A DNA stretch of 64,000 nucleotides, from contig JBFHVQ010000005.1 in the NCBI GenBank assembly GCA_041589455.1, forward strand, positions 1 through 64,000, written 5' to 3'. Numbering within the stretch: position 1 is the first letter of the stretch; each line of letters starts with the position of its first letter. Of this stretch, positions 1 through 7,899 are shown in pieces. The position numbers were made by a program, and so were the translations under genes. This stretch comes from SZUA-229 sp041589455 (GTDB lineage Bacteria; Pseudomonadota; Gammaproteobacteria; SZUA-229). A model generated the notes under the pieces. It was not told the DNA's origin and made no database searches. It worked only from the letters and a program-made list of their open reading frames with translations.

Positions 1-219
1 GACAAGTCTTGGAAAAAGCGCAAATACAAAGACGATGACAACGAAGATGACGACGACAAGTCTTGGAAAAAGCGCAAATACAAAGACGATGACAACGAAG
101 ATGACGACGACAAGTCTTGGAAAAAGCGCAAATACAAAGACGATGACAACGAAGATGACGACGACAAGTCTTGGAAAAAGCGCAAATACAAAGATGATGA
201 TGAGAACAAGCGTTATTAA
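1..219 (+). CDS. C-terminal end of a protein built of 18-residue charged tandem repeats (partial)
   Basis: An open frame enters from the left edge and stops with TAA at 217-219. It is made of four copies of a 54-bp unit starting at 1, 55, 109 and 163. The unit reads DKSWKKRKYKDDDNEDDD, and the last copy diverges into a short tail ending in KRY. Each unit alternates a basic block (KKRKYK) with an acidic block (DDDNEDDD), so the tail is probably disordered and strongly charged. The start of the gene lies outside the window. A second frame is also open across the repeat (a 54-bp unit preserves any stop-free frame), but it reads as Thr/Lys low-complexity sequence and is less likely. The function is unknown. 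Confidence 0.55.
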   Translation, partial: DKSWKKRKYKDDDNEDDDDKSWKKRKYKDDDNEDDDDKSWKKRKYKDDDNEDDDDKSWKKRKYKDDDENKRY

Positions 220-261
220 TTGAACGCTTCAGATTAACCTCTGTCCAATTGGCAAAATAGC

Positions 262-298
262 TTGCCTGCACAAACACACTGTCAACTTGTGCAGGCAA
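262..298. terminator. Perfect 12-bp hairpin downstream of the repeat gene
   Basis: Arms TTGCCTGCACAA (262-273) and TTGTGCAGGCAA (287-298) are perfectly complementary around a 13-nt loop. It begins 43 bp after the stop of the repeat gene. No T-run follows on the plus strand, so it may be a transcript-stabilising or Rho-assisted end rather than a classic intrinsic terminator. Confidence 0.45.
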
Positions 299-448
299 AC
301 TAACCAAATAAACACCACATTAAAGCATTGGCAAATGAGGCACCTGACGAATTCATAGTTGTGAAGCGGCTGAAATCTGCATAATTAATATTCTTTAAAT
401 AGAACAGCCTCATACAATATTTAACTGAAACATTTTTAAGTGACTCTT

Positions 449-1129
449 ATGAAATATTCATCACACAAACAGCCGCTGATACATTTATTAACGATAGCCT
501 TACTGACACTACTGGTTAGTGCGTGCGTTGGCGAAAAAAATCCACAGGAAGTTCACCAGGCATTCTGGGCTGCAGTTATCAGTAATGACACCACAGCGGC
601 TATTGAATATTCAACCCTGTCATCCCCTGAAAGTTACAATGCATTTGGAAAGAACTGGCAAAGCCATCAGTTACAAACAGGTAAGGTTATTATCGACAAC
701 AATCAGGCACGCATTGAGACAATACTCTCACTGACTGATACTAATCAGCAAAAAACAGATAAATTCACCACCTACCTGATTAAGCAAAATGAAACCTGGC
801 TGGTCGACTATCAAAAAACTCAGAAATCCATGCAGCCTGATGCCGTAAGTCAACTATTTGGAAAACTGGAACATTTCAGCGAAAAATTCTCTGAAGAATT
901 TGAGAGCTCATCAGAAGATATCACCCAGGAACTCAATCAGATGGGCGAACAGTTCAAGGACTATACAGAAGAACTAAGCGAGCAGGCATCCGAGTCAATT
1001 GAAAAATTTAGCAACCAGCTTAAAGAATCCATTGATGAAATTGAACGCTCAACAGAAAAACTACTCGAGGATAAAAAGTCCGAACCACAGGAGAACCAGG
1101 ATAAAGCAGGTGGGTTGATTAAAATCTAA
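449..1129 (+). CDS. Predicted lipoprotein, NTF2-like N-terminal region plus coiled coil
   Basis: The protein starts with a basic N-terminus, a hydrophobic stretch and a lipobox (LVSAC), so it is probably an exported lipoprotein. After the Cys, about 100 residues (EVHQAFWAAVISNDTTAAI... then ETWLVDYQKT) resemble small DUF4878/NTF2-like lipoprotein domains. The rest, about 100 residues, is highly charged and predicted coiled coil (repeated SEEF, SEKF, IEKF, IDEIE). An upstream GTG at 440 would add three residues; I chose the ATG at 449 because it leads directly into the signal peptide. No partner genes are evident, since the next gene is a MarR regulator more than 400 bp away. The function is unknown; envelope location is the supported claim. 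Confidence 0.7.
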   Translation: MKYSSHKQPLIHLLTIALLTLLVSACVGEKNPQEVHQAFWAAVISNDTTAAIEYSTLSSPESYNAFGKNWQSHQLQTGKVIIDNNQARIETILSLTDTNQQKTDKFTTYLIKQNETWLVDYQKTQKSMQPDAVSQLFGKLEHFSEKFSEEFESSSEDITQELNQMGEQFKDYTEELSEQASESIEKFSNQLKESIDEIERSTEKLLEDKKSEPQENQDKAGGLIKI

Positions 1130-1521
1130 CCGTTAAGTACGCATTAGATACGAAATATATGACGACGATTCAATCGATTAATTATCTGACATTATTTTCC
1201 TGTAAAATATTTTTAAAAAATCACCTATTAATCCACAAACAATAATATAGAACACGACCTAACATCGAATAAAGACGCTTGACTTATACAAAATATTACG
1301 CGTTTGTTTTTTAAATACGTTATATATTAAATATTTATTTACAACTTTAATCTCAACACTCTATCCAATCATATTATAAAATATAAAGCATAGAAAATTT
1401 TTATCAGGAACCATGATAATTCGTATTTTTTCAATCGTTATATAATCACACCGGACTAACACCTCCTCCTCTCTGACCCTGAACTCAGCAGAAATTCTGG
1501 TAGACATCGCATTAGATAATA
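1130..1521. other. AT-rich intergenic region
   Basis: About 390 bases of AT-rich sequence without a convincing reading frame. A TAATAT hexamer (1520-1525) at its right end may be the -10 element of the MarR gene. I see no other structure. Confidence 0.5.
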
Positions 1522-1545
1522 ATATAGTTGCATATTCAACTATAT
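1522..1545. promoter_or_regulatory. Inverted repeat, probable MarR-family operator
   Basis: Nine-base arms ATATAGTTG (1522-1530) and CAACTATAT (1537-1545) are perfectly complementary around CATATT. TTG-N6-CAA spacing is typical of MarR-family sites. The site ends 17 bp before the ATG of the MarR gene and overlaps both a TAATAT hexamer and the likely ribosome binding region. A further half-site-like TATAGTT lies at 1551-1557. Autoregulation is inferred. Confidence 0.65.
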
Positions 1546-1562
1546 GGAAATATAGTTATCCA

Positions 1563-1982
1563 ATGTTTGAGCGCTGCCTGTATTTTAATATTAATTCCCT
1601 AACGCGACGAATCAATCGTCTATGGGATGATGCCTTTGCAGATTTTAATCTGTCACCTTCTCACGCCTATCTTTTACGCCTGGTACTCTCTGAACCTGGC
1701 ATTTCACCAAAGCAGATAAGCCAACAACTAAAACTGGAAAAGTCCACGGTAACTCGTTCCCTGGATTCACTACAAAAGAAAAATTTATTAAGTCGAAAAA
1801 CCAACACTGAAGACGCCAGAGAACAGGCCATTTATCCAACTCTACAAGCTGAAAAAATTGCTGACGCACTTGAAGAAAAAGGCCACAGCCTATATTTAAA
1901 TATGACTAAAATTCTGGGGAAAGAACAACTCGATTCACTCGTCAAACAACTCAGAAATATTGAAAAAGATTTTCACCAATAG
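1563..1982 (+). CDS. MarR-family transcriptional regulator
   Basis: A 139-residue protein of normal MarR length. The N-terminal dimerisation helices (RRINRLWDDAF) are followed by the winged helix-turn-helix at about residues 47-93: ISPKQISQQLKLEKSTVTRSL forms the helices and KTNTEDAREQAIYPT the beta wing with its usual Asp-Arg-type tip. The C-terminal helices would complete the dimer. The family are dimeric repressors or activators that release DNA on binding small phenolic or oxidised ligands. A perfect inverted repeat just upstream suggests autoregulation. Its other targets are unclear: the downstream lipoprotein/collagen-like pair is on the same strand but 337 bp away. Confidence 0.9.
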   Translation: MFERCLYFNINSLTRRINRLWDDAFADFNLSPSHAYLLRLVLSEPGISPKQISQQLKLEKSTVTRSLDSLQKKNLLSRKTNTEDAREQAIYPTLQAEKIADALEEKGHSLYLNMTKILGKEQLDSLVKQLRNIEKDFHQ

Positions 1983-2319
1983 GACTGGCCTGATAATTTA
2001 TATATTTAAATCGTTTTTACCAAATAAGGGATAAAGCCCAAACATTGAAACTTAATCACCTTTGAAAATAGTTTTAATATTATTCTTGGATATAACAAAC
2101 CGATATATAAGGTGAAATTGTTAATCACCTGCATATTAATGATACCTGACAAGACTCTGCAGTGTCATGATGAATTGATAATCCGGTCACATGTATTATG
2201 CTTCCTATTTAAATATAATCAGGTATTATATATCTGATATGATTCATGGCATTCATTTTTAGGCAAATAATCCGGATACAGAGATTAGACGTCTTACATA
2301 TTCAGGGAGATGTAAATTT
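1983..2319. other. Intergenic region upstream of the lipoprotein/collagen-like pair
   Basis: No gene is seen. The only clear element is a strong ribosome binding sequence AGGGAGA (2304-2310) nine bases before the ATG at 2320. No copy of the MarR inverted repeat was found here. Confidence 0.45.
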
Positions 2320-2970
2320 ATGCCCATAAAATATAGATCCATAACCTTATTTCTGACACTTTGTATAACTGTCTCATTTCTTTCTGCCTGTGGTAGCAGT
2401 AGTGATAGCCACAATAATGAATCTTCAATATCACCTTCTATTTCAACTGGCATCTTTATTGATTCTGCTGTCGAAGGCTTACAATACACCACAGACACGC
2501 TATCGGGTACAACTAATGCGGCAGGTGAATACCAGTATTTACCTGGAGAGACAGTGCGTTTTTCAATTGGTAGCATAATACTTGGTTCAACACTCGCTAA
2601 ACCTGTGATCACTCCACTAAACCTGGTTGATAATGCCACTACTGTAAATGATCCGGTTGTAACAAATATTGTCAGACTGCTGCTAACACTTGATGCTGAT
2701 TTACTACCAGATAACGGAATTCACATTCCCACTGAAACTGCTGCTGCTGCAGTAAACCTGAGTGTTGATTTTACGCGTCAGGACTTTGCTTCTGACCCGG
2801 GTGTTATCTCATTACTGACTCATCTAAGCAACCAAACTACACTGGTTGATGAGCAAACTGCACAGGCTCACTTAGCAACAAGCCTGGCCTCAGCACAGAT
2901 CAAAACCTCATCCTGGGGCTCAATGGTCTGGGGTAGTGGTAGCTGGCAAAGCAAAACTCTCAAAGAATAA
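2320..2970 (+). CDS. Predicted lipoprotein with an adhesin-type N-terminal domain
   Basis: A 216-residue protein with a signal peptide ending in the lipobox LSAC and then a Ser-rich linker. Residues about 42-95 (GIFIDSAVEGLQY, SGTTNAAGEYQYLPGE, FSIGSIILG) match a motif often found at the start of gammaproteobacterial surface lipoproteins. There the segment precedes long repetitive or enzymatic regions; here the protein is short and ends in a Trp/Ser/Gly-rich tail (SSWGSMVWGSGSWQS). It ends 48 bp before the collagen-like gene on the same strand, so the two are probably cotranscribed. Likely an envelope-anchored surface protein; the partner and function are not known. Confidence 0.7.
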   Translation: MPIKYRSITLFLTLCITVSFLSACGSSSDSHNNESSISPSISTGIFIDSAVEGLQYTTDTLSGTTNAAGEYQYLPGETVRFSIGSIILGSTLAKPVITPLNLVDNATTVNDPVVTNIVRLLLTLDADLLPDNGIHIPTETAAAAVNLSVDFTRQDFASDPGVISLLTHLSNQTTLVDEQTAQAHLATSLASAQIKTSSWGSMVWGSGSWQSKTLKE

Positions 2971-3018
2971 ACAATAAGTCATCAGTTAAAAACAGAATAA
3001 AAACAGGGAGCGACAACG

Positions 3019-4041
3019 ATGTATAAGCTAACTTTCAATAAACAAATACTGACTATGAGCACTACATGCCTTTGTTTAGCAATGAGCTCTCTACAGGCAG
3101 TCGAACTTAATACTTTCACAAATGGCGAAGTCGCAGATGCCGACGACATTAATCACAATTTCAACTATCTTGATGAACGTATAACCAATATTTCACTGAC
3201 ACCTGGACCACAGGGACCTGCTGGCCCTGCAGGACCCCAGGGAATAGCTGGTGAAAATGGCCAGAATGGTTTAAACGGAATTGACGGTGTAGATGGTATT
3301 GATGGTGCGACTGGCCCACAGGGACCTCAAGGTCCTCAAGGTCCTGCCGGTAGGGACGGCACAAATGGCGTAGATGGCATCGGTGTTACTCTTCAGAGCA
3401 ATACCGGCTTTGATGGCAGTGCTTATACAGAAAAAGTATTTACAGTAACAGGTACTCAGGGACTGTGGGATCAGGAAATCAGGAGCTATATTCGCACCAG
3501 TAATCCAGATGGCTCCCTGACTACTCAGGAGACACATCAGAGAATTTCCTCAGGTACTGTATTCAAGCACCTTGTACGTAAATTCTTAACAGACACGAAT
3601 GGTGACAAACGCTTTATTGAACAAAAAACCTACGATCCGACTAATACAGCCAGCTTAATTAATACCGCCACAATTACACCCGGCCTGGTACAAAGAAAAA
3701 GCACCATGGGAACAGGCATGCGCTGGGGTTCCAGTTCTCAATTAACCTACACCTATGAAGATGGCTCACCTGCTACAACAAGTTTTGCAGTCGACAGTCG
3801 AAGCTTACTTGGCATCGAGGATGTCACCCTGAGTAGCGGTGCTAAATACACAGGTTGTCTCAAAATCGAAACGATTCGTTCCGCAGAAAGTTTAGGCGGA
3901 CAATTTCAGCGAATCAGCTGGCACTGCCCCAACAATGTCGGCCTGGTGAAATACATTATGATGAGAGACCTCTCTAATACTCTCAGTTCCAGAGTTCTGG
4001 AGCTTGATACCACTCAATCAACGCCACAGGGTGTGTTTTGA
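3019..4041 (+). CDS. Secreted collagen-like protein
   Basis: A 340-residue protein. The signal peptide ends around SSLQA (residue 27). Residues 28-60 (NTFTNGEVADADDINHNFNYL) form a short segment that often precedes coiled coils in trimeric tail-fibre-like proteins. Residues 63-122 are about 20 uninterrupted Gly-X-Y triplets, rich in GPQ, GPA and GxD, which is a bacterial collagen triple helix. The C-terminal 215 residues are a non-repetitive domain I do not recognise, with two Cys. The start is supported by AGGGAG (3005-3010) at good spacing. It lies directly after a lipoprotein gene. The protein is probably a trimeric surface or secreted fibre. Confidence 0.85.
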   Translation: MYKLTFNKQILTMSTTCLCLAMSSLQAVELNTFTNGEVADADDINHNFNYLDERITNISLTPGPQGPAGPAGPQGIAGENGQNGLNGIDGVDGIDGATGPQGPQGPQGPAGRDGTNGVDGIGVTLQSNTGFDGSAYTEKVFTVTGTQGLWDQEIRSYIRTSNPDGSLTTQETHQRISSGTVFKHLVRKFLTDTNGDKRFIEQKTYDPTNTASLINTATITPGLVQRKSTMGTGMRWGSSSQLTYTYEDGSPATTSFAVDSRSLLGIEDVTLSSGAKYTGCLKIETIRSAESLGGQFQRISWHCPNNVGLVKYIMMRDLSNTLSSRVLELDTTQSTPQGVF

Positions 4042-4054
4042 CGCTAGCGACACT

Positions 4055-4097
4055 AAGCGTTATCAGGGTAGGGTTTTACTCCACCCTTTTAGCGCTT
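4055..4097 (+). terminator. Probable terminator after the collagen-like gene
   Basis: Outer arms AAGCG (4055-4059) and CGCTT (4093-4097) enclose AGGGT (4065-4069) and ACCCT (4083-4087). The hairpin begins 13 bp after the stop codon. The following T-tract is short. Confidence 0.45.
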
Positions 4098-4276
4098 TCT
4101 TGAATAAAGGGAGTAATATAGAGGACAGATTGGAGTATCCCCACTTTTCCTTTCAATACATTAATGAAGCCAACTATCAGATCAAATGTAACTTATAATT
4201 AGATATGCCGCCTTTTTTACGTGTATGATCCCCCCTGCGCTTTTCAATCCTCACTCAAATTATTAAGACCCATATC

Positions 4277-5683
4277 ATGTCAAAATTGCCAGAATCCCCT
4301 AAAGCCGAATCGGCTTTCTCATCATTACCCCTGTCAGCCGAGTTTTTAGCCAACCTTGAATCCCTTGGTTACCACAGTATGACGCCGATACAGGCACTGG
4401 CTTTACCGGAGGTGCTCAGCGGTAAGGACATACAGGCGCAGGCTAAAACAGGTAGTGGAAAAACCGCCGCCTTTGGTATTTCATTACTGCATCGTCTACA
4501 ACCGTCGAATTATCAGGTGCAGGCACTGGTGCTCTGTCCAACACGAGAACTGGCCGATCAGGTCAGTGAAGAGCTGCGTCGCCTGGCACGTGCCATACCA
4601 AATACCAAAATCATTAGCTTGTGTGGTGGCAAACCCATCGGGCCACAATTTGCCTCGCTGGAACACCAACCTCACATTGTGGTGGGCACCCCCGGCCGCA
4701 TCCTCAAGCATCTAGAGAAAGGCACATTAAAGCTCGACTCACTCAAAACCCTGGTGCTGGATGAAGGCGACCGCATGCTCGATATGGGTTTTTACGACGA
4801 CATTATGCGAGTGATTGATAAAACTCCGGACCATCGACAGACCCTGTTGTTCTCTGCCACCTACCCCAGAGAAATAAAGAAAATTAGCCAGACTGTGCAA
4901 AATGAACCGGTGACGATTAAAGTCGAGAGTGTTCACGACAGCAGTAAAATCAAACAGATTTTTTATGAGACAGACAATAACACACGTAGCAATACGCTTA
5001 TTGCTCTACTGCAACATTACCACCCGGAACATAGCCTGGTGTTCTGTAACCGCAAACAGCAGTGTAAAGAACTGGCAGAAGACCTCTGGCAACGGGGCAT
5101 TCATGCCGTCGCCCTGCACGGCGATTTAGAACAGAAAGATCGTGACCGCGTACTCATCCAGTTTGCTAACCGCAGCAGGTCAGTACTGATTGCTACCGAT
5201 GTCGCCGCCCGTGGCCTGGATATAAAAGACCTCAATGCCGTCATCAACTATGAACTCACACCCGACCCCGAAGTGCATATTCACCGCATTGGTCGCACTG
5301 GCCGCGGTGATAACGAAGGCCTGGCGTTAAGCCTGTTTGCACCATCCGAAGCACCCAAACTCGTCGCCATTGAAAACTACCAGAAACTACCGCTGGATAT
5401 TCAAAACATTAACAAATTGAAACCTGCCGAAGAGTTTACACTCACGCCTCCGATGATCACACTTTGCATCTACGCCGGGCGAAAAAATAAAGTCAGGGCC
5501 GGTGATGTTTTGGGTGCACTCACCTCCGATAAAAAACTCAGCGGAAAACAGATCGGTAAAATCAATATTCTTGATACTATCACCTATGTGGCGGTTGAAC
5601 GTAAACATGCGAATGCCGCTGTGAATATTCTGACTAATGGGAAGATTAAGGGTAAGAAATTTAAGGCGAGGACATTGAGGTAG
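4277..5683 (+). CDS. dbpA: ATP-dependent RNA helicase DbpA
   Basis: A 468-residue DEAD-box helicase. Motifs in order: Q motif (MTPIQALALP), Walker A (AKTGSGKT), PTRELADQ, TPGRIL, motif II, SATYP, ATDVAARGLDI and HRIGRTGRG. The C-terminal 75 residues (ITLCIYAGRKNKVRAGDVLGA...) match the DbpA RNA-binding domain, which in E. coli recognises hairpin 92 of 23S rRNA, so the role is late 50S ribosome assembly in the cytoplasm. Motif II reads DEGD (residues 162-165) instead of DEAD, an uncommon but mild change. It is monocistronic between two hairpins and convergent with alaA. Confidence 0.95.
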   Translation: MSKLPESPKAESAFSSLPLSAEFLANLESLGYHSMTPIQALALPEVLSGKDIQAQAKTGSGKTAAFGISLLHRLQPSNYQVQALVLCPTRELADQVSEELRRLARAIPNTKIISLCGGKPIGPQFASLEHQPHIVVGTPGRILKHLEKGTLKLDSLKTLVLDEGDRMLDMGFYDDIMRVIDKTPDHRQTLLFSATYPREIKKISQTVQNEPVTIKVESVHDSSKIKQIFYETDNNTRSNTLIALLQHYHPEHSLVFCNRKQQCKELAEDLWQRGIHAVALHGDLEQKDRDRVLIQFANRSRSVLIATDVAARGLDIKDLNAVINYELTPDPEVHIHRIGRTGRGDNEGLALSLFAPSEAPKLVAIENYQKLPLDIQNINKLKPAEEFTLTPPMITLCIYAGRKNKVRAGDVLGALTSDKKLSGKQIGKINILDTITYVAVERKHANAAVNILTNGKIKGKKFKARTLR

Positions 5684-5691
5684 AGCTGAAC

Positions 5692-5716
5692 AAAAGCTGG
5701 ACTTAATCCAGCTTTT
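5692..5716. terminator. Bidirectional terminator between dbpA and alaA
   Basis: Perfect 10-bp arms AAAAGCTGGA (5692-5701) and TCCAGCTTTT (5707-5716) with a 5-nt loop, A-rich on the left and T-rich on the right. It sits between the convergent stop codons. Confidence 0.85.
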
Positions 5717-5723
5717 TAAAGAG

Positions 5724-6947
5724 TTAATAATTATTTCGATACTGTCGTAAAAACCGATCCATTTTTTCAAACACTTCGGTCATATCTTCGCGACGCGATA
5801 AAAACACCAGGCGGAAATGATCAGGGTCGGGCCAGTTAAAGGCGGTGCCCTGTACTAACAGAATTTTTTCCTGTTGTAGTAATTGCAGAATAAATTTTTC
5901 GTCATTTTTAATTTGGTAAACTTCGGGATCGAGTCGAGCGAACAGGTAAAGTGCACCTTTGGGTCGAACACAGCTGACACCTTCCAGCTGATTGATCATT
6001 TTCCAGCTGTAATCCATCTGTTCATAGAGACGTCCACCGGGGGCTACCAGATCTTTTATACTCTGGTAACCACCCAGTGACGTTTGTATGGCATGTTGAC
6101 CGGGGACATTGGAGCAGAGTCGCATGGAAGCGAGCAGTTCCATTCCCTGTATATAATCGATGGCGTGATCCTTGGCGCCGCTGATGACCATCCAGCCCGC
6201 ACGGAAGCCGGCGACGCGATAGGCTTTTGATAAACCATTAAAACTAATGATTAATACATCATCCGCCAGTGAGGCCATGGCAACGTGTTCGGCATCGTCA
6301 TAAATAATTTTATCGTAGATTTCATCGGCAAAAATAATCAGCTTATGTTTGCGCGCCAGCTCTATAATTTTTAACAGCGTTTCCTTGCTATACAGTGCAC
6401 CGGTTGGGTTATTCGGATTAATTACCACAATGCCGCGGGTTTTCGAGGTGATTTTGCTTTCCATGTCGGCAATGTCTGGCTCCCAGCCATTGTTTTCATC
6501 ACCCAGATAATGCACCGGCTTGCCGCCGGACAAACTCACGGCGGCTGTCCACAGTGGATAGTCCGGTGCTGGTATCAGCATTTCATCATCGTTATTCAGC
6601 AAGGCCTGCATCGACATTACGATTAACTCACTCACACCGTTACCCAGGAAAATATCATCCACATCCACATGGGAGGGAAAACCTTTCTCCTGGCAGTACT
6701 GCATTACCGCCTTACGCGCATAGTACACACCTTTGGAATCCGAGTAGCCCTGGCATTTTGACAGATTACGAATGACATCCTGAATAATTTCATCCGGTGC
6801 ATTCAGGCCAAATGGGGCGGGATTACCAATATTCAGTTTGGTAATAGAATGCCCTTCTTCTTCCATGCGTTTTGCTTCATGCATGATGGGCCCGCGTATG
6901 TCGTAGCAAACCTGGCCTAATTTGTCGGATTTCAGTATGGTGGTCAT
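5724..6947 (-). CDS. alaA: Alanine-synthesising aminotransferase AlaA
   Basis: A 407-residue fold-type I PLP aminotransferase. The N-terminal signature (VCYDIRGPIMHEAKRMEEEG then KLNIGNPAPFG) is very close to E. coli AlaA (YfbQ). Other family features are the NPNNPTGALYS loop, FADEIYDKIIYD, and FNGLSKAYRVAGFRAGW, which contains the PLP Schiff-base Lys. AlaA transfers an amino group from glutamate to pyruvate to make alanine. The C-terminal LVQGTAFNWPDPDHFR segment contains the substrate carboxylate-binding Arg. The length equals the E. coli protein. It is a single gene on the minus strand with its own upstream region. Confidence 0.92.
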   Translation of the reverse strand: MTTILKSDKLGQVCYDIRGPIMHEAKRMEEEGHSITKLNIGNPAPFGLNAPDEIIQDVIRNLSKCQGYSDSKGVYYARKAVMQYCQEKGFPSHVDVDDIFLGNGVSELIVMSMQALLNNDDEMLIPAPDYPLWTAAVSLSGGKPVHYLGDENNGWEPDIADMESKITSKTRGIVVINPNNPTGALYSKETLLKIIELARKHKLIIFADEIYDKIIYDDAEHVAMASLADDVLIISFNGLSKAYRVAGFRAGWMVISGAKDHAIDYIQGMELLASMRLCSNVPGQHAIQTSLGGYQSIKDLVAPGGRLYEQMDYSWKMINQLEGVSCVRPKGALYLFARLDPEVYQIKNDEKFILQLLQQEKILLVQGTAFNWPDPDHFRLVFLSRREDMTEVFEKMDRFLRQYRNNY

Positions 6948-7190
6948 GTGATGTGTTTCTGTTTGAATTCAGTGAGTTAGTAATATTGGGATTGTGCCAT
7001 GAGCAGGCGCCGTTTGGATAGCGAAACCCTTTGGATTTGCTGAAAAATTAGCGTTATTTAAAGGTTTTGTGCTAAAACGGCTTAACTGACAAAAAAATCA
7101 CAGCCCATTTCTATTTTTTGTCATTTTTGAAGCGGCCTTCATGTATGTATTTTACGCAGTATGAAGGCACTATGAGTGTAAGAGAAGCCT

Positions 7191-7580
7191 ATGAATATCG
7201 TTATGGTCGATAGCGACAACCTGTGTGGTGACGCAGATTTTCCAGAAATCCAGCTGAATAAATATGGCTGGCTCCAGTTTCCCCAGCTAGCAGAAGCTGA
7301 AATTTATGAACGCTGCTGGCGCGCCGATGTTGTAATCAGTGCTAGCACGCCAATTCCTGCCGAGGTGATCGATAAAGCCTTAAAACTGCAGCTGATTATC
7401 GCGGCAGGTGATAGCGCCCAGCATATTGATCGCGACGCCTGTGAAAAAAGAGGTATCCGTATTGCACATGTACCCGGCCTCAAGGGTGACAGCCAGGAAA
7501 ACACTCAGGTTATTTGCCAGCAGGTCTCTGAGATTATTAATGCCTGGTTACAGGGCAATGCTTTAAATACCGTTTATTAA
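7191..7580 (+). CDS. D-2-hydroxyacid dehydrogenase-like catalytic domain lacking the NAD-binding domain
   Basis: A 129-residue protein. Residues 1-95 match the N-terminal catalytic half of D-isomer 2-hydroxyacid dehydrogenases of the HprA/glycerate dehydrogenase type: ADVVISASTPIPAEVIDKA, LQLIIAAGDSAQHIDRDACEKRGI, IAHVPG. Residues 103-129 (ENTQVICQQVSEIINAWLQG then ALNTVY) match the extreme C-terminal helix of the same enzymes, normally about 200 residues further on. The Rossmann domain between them is cleanly missing and the frame is intact. It therefore cannot be a normal NAD-dependent dehydrogenase; a binding or regulatory role, or a relic, is possible. AGAGAAG lies 5 bp before the ATG. 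Confidence 0.7.
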   Translation: MNIVMVDSDNLCGDADFPEIQLNKYGWLQFPQLAEAEIYERCWRADVVISASTPIPAEVIDKALKLQLIIAAGDSAQHIDRDACEKRGIRIAHVPGLKGDSQENTQVICQQVSEIINAWLQGNALNTVY

Positions 7581-7656
7581 GCTTTATATCCGGTACTCAG
7601 CTGGTAATTTATCACTCAATGCGATCTAACGGGCAATAACAGGATTGACCCGCCCC

Positions 7657-7683
7657 TCTAAATGAGTATAATTCTCATTTAGA
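7657..7683. promoter_or_regulatory. Candidate Fur box
   Basis: Perfect 10-bp inverted arms TCTAAATGAG (7657-7666) and CTCATTTAGA (7674-7683) around TATAATT. The core AATGAG-N7-CTCATT closely follows the gammaproteobacterial Fur pattern (AATGA-AAT-ATTCTCATT type). It lies 27 bp before the ATG of the small cysteine protein at 7711, in a position to block its promoter. Confidence 0.6.
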
Positions 7684-7710
7684 AAATAACCACAACACAA
7701 TGGAACCAAC

Positions 7711-7899
7711 ATGAACGACCTGATTGCGACATTGCTGGATTGCCCCAACCTGAGCCTGCGTCTGCTGGATACTAAAACGGGTCGCTCAGTTAAAACCGTC
7801 AATAATGACCAGCTTCAGCAACTGTTCGCTGAGCAACAACTCAACTGCGATAAAGACTGTGGCAATATGAGTTGCCAGAATCGCTCGTTTGAGGACTGA
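7711..7899 (+). CDS. Small cysteine-containing protein, probably iron-regulated
   Basis: A 62-residue cytosolic protein with no signal peptide or membrane segment. Cys are at 11, 46, 50 and 55; the last three form CX3CX4C near the C-terminus (NCDKDCGNMSCQN), which could bind iron, zinc or a cluster. A GGA lies six bases before the ATG. The perfect Fur-like palindrome upstream suggests it is made in low iron. I do not recognise the family; by size and setting a Bfd-like or iron-cofactor helper role can be imagined, but the Bfd Cys pattern (CXCX~32CX2C) is absent. Confidence 0.6.
   Translation: MNDLIATLLDCPNLSLRLLDTKTGRSVKTVNNDQLQQLFAEQQLNCDKDCGNMSCQNRSFED

Noticed and set aside
35..223. A 62-codon frame over the left repeat reading as Thr/Lys/Met low-complexity sequence
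   Set aside because: It is the shadow of the repeat: a 54-bp unit keeps any stop-free frame open. The frame with the DKSWKKRKYK unit and a TAA at 217-219 is more protein-like.
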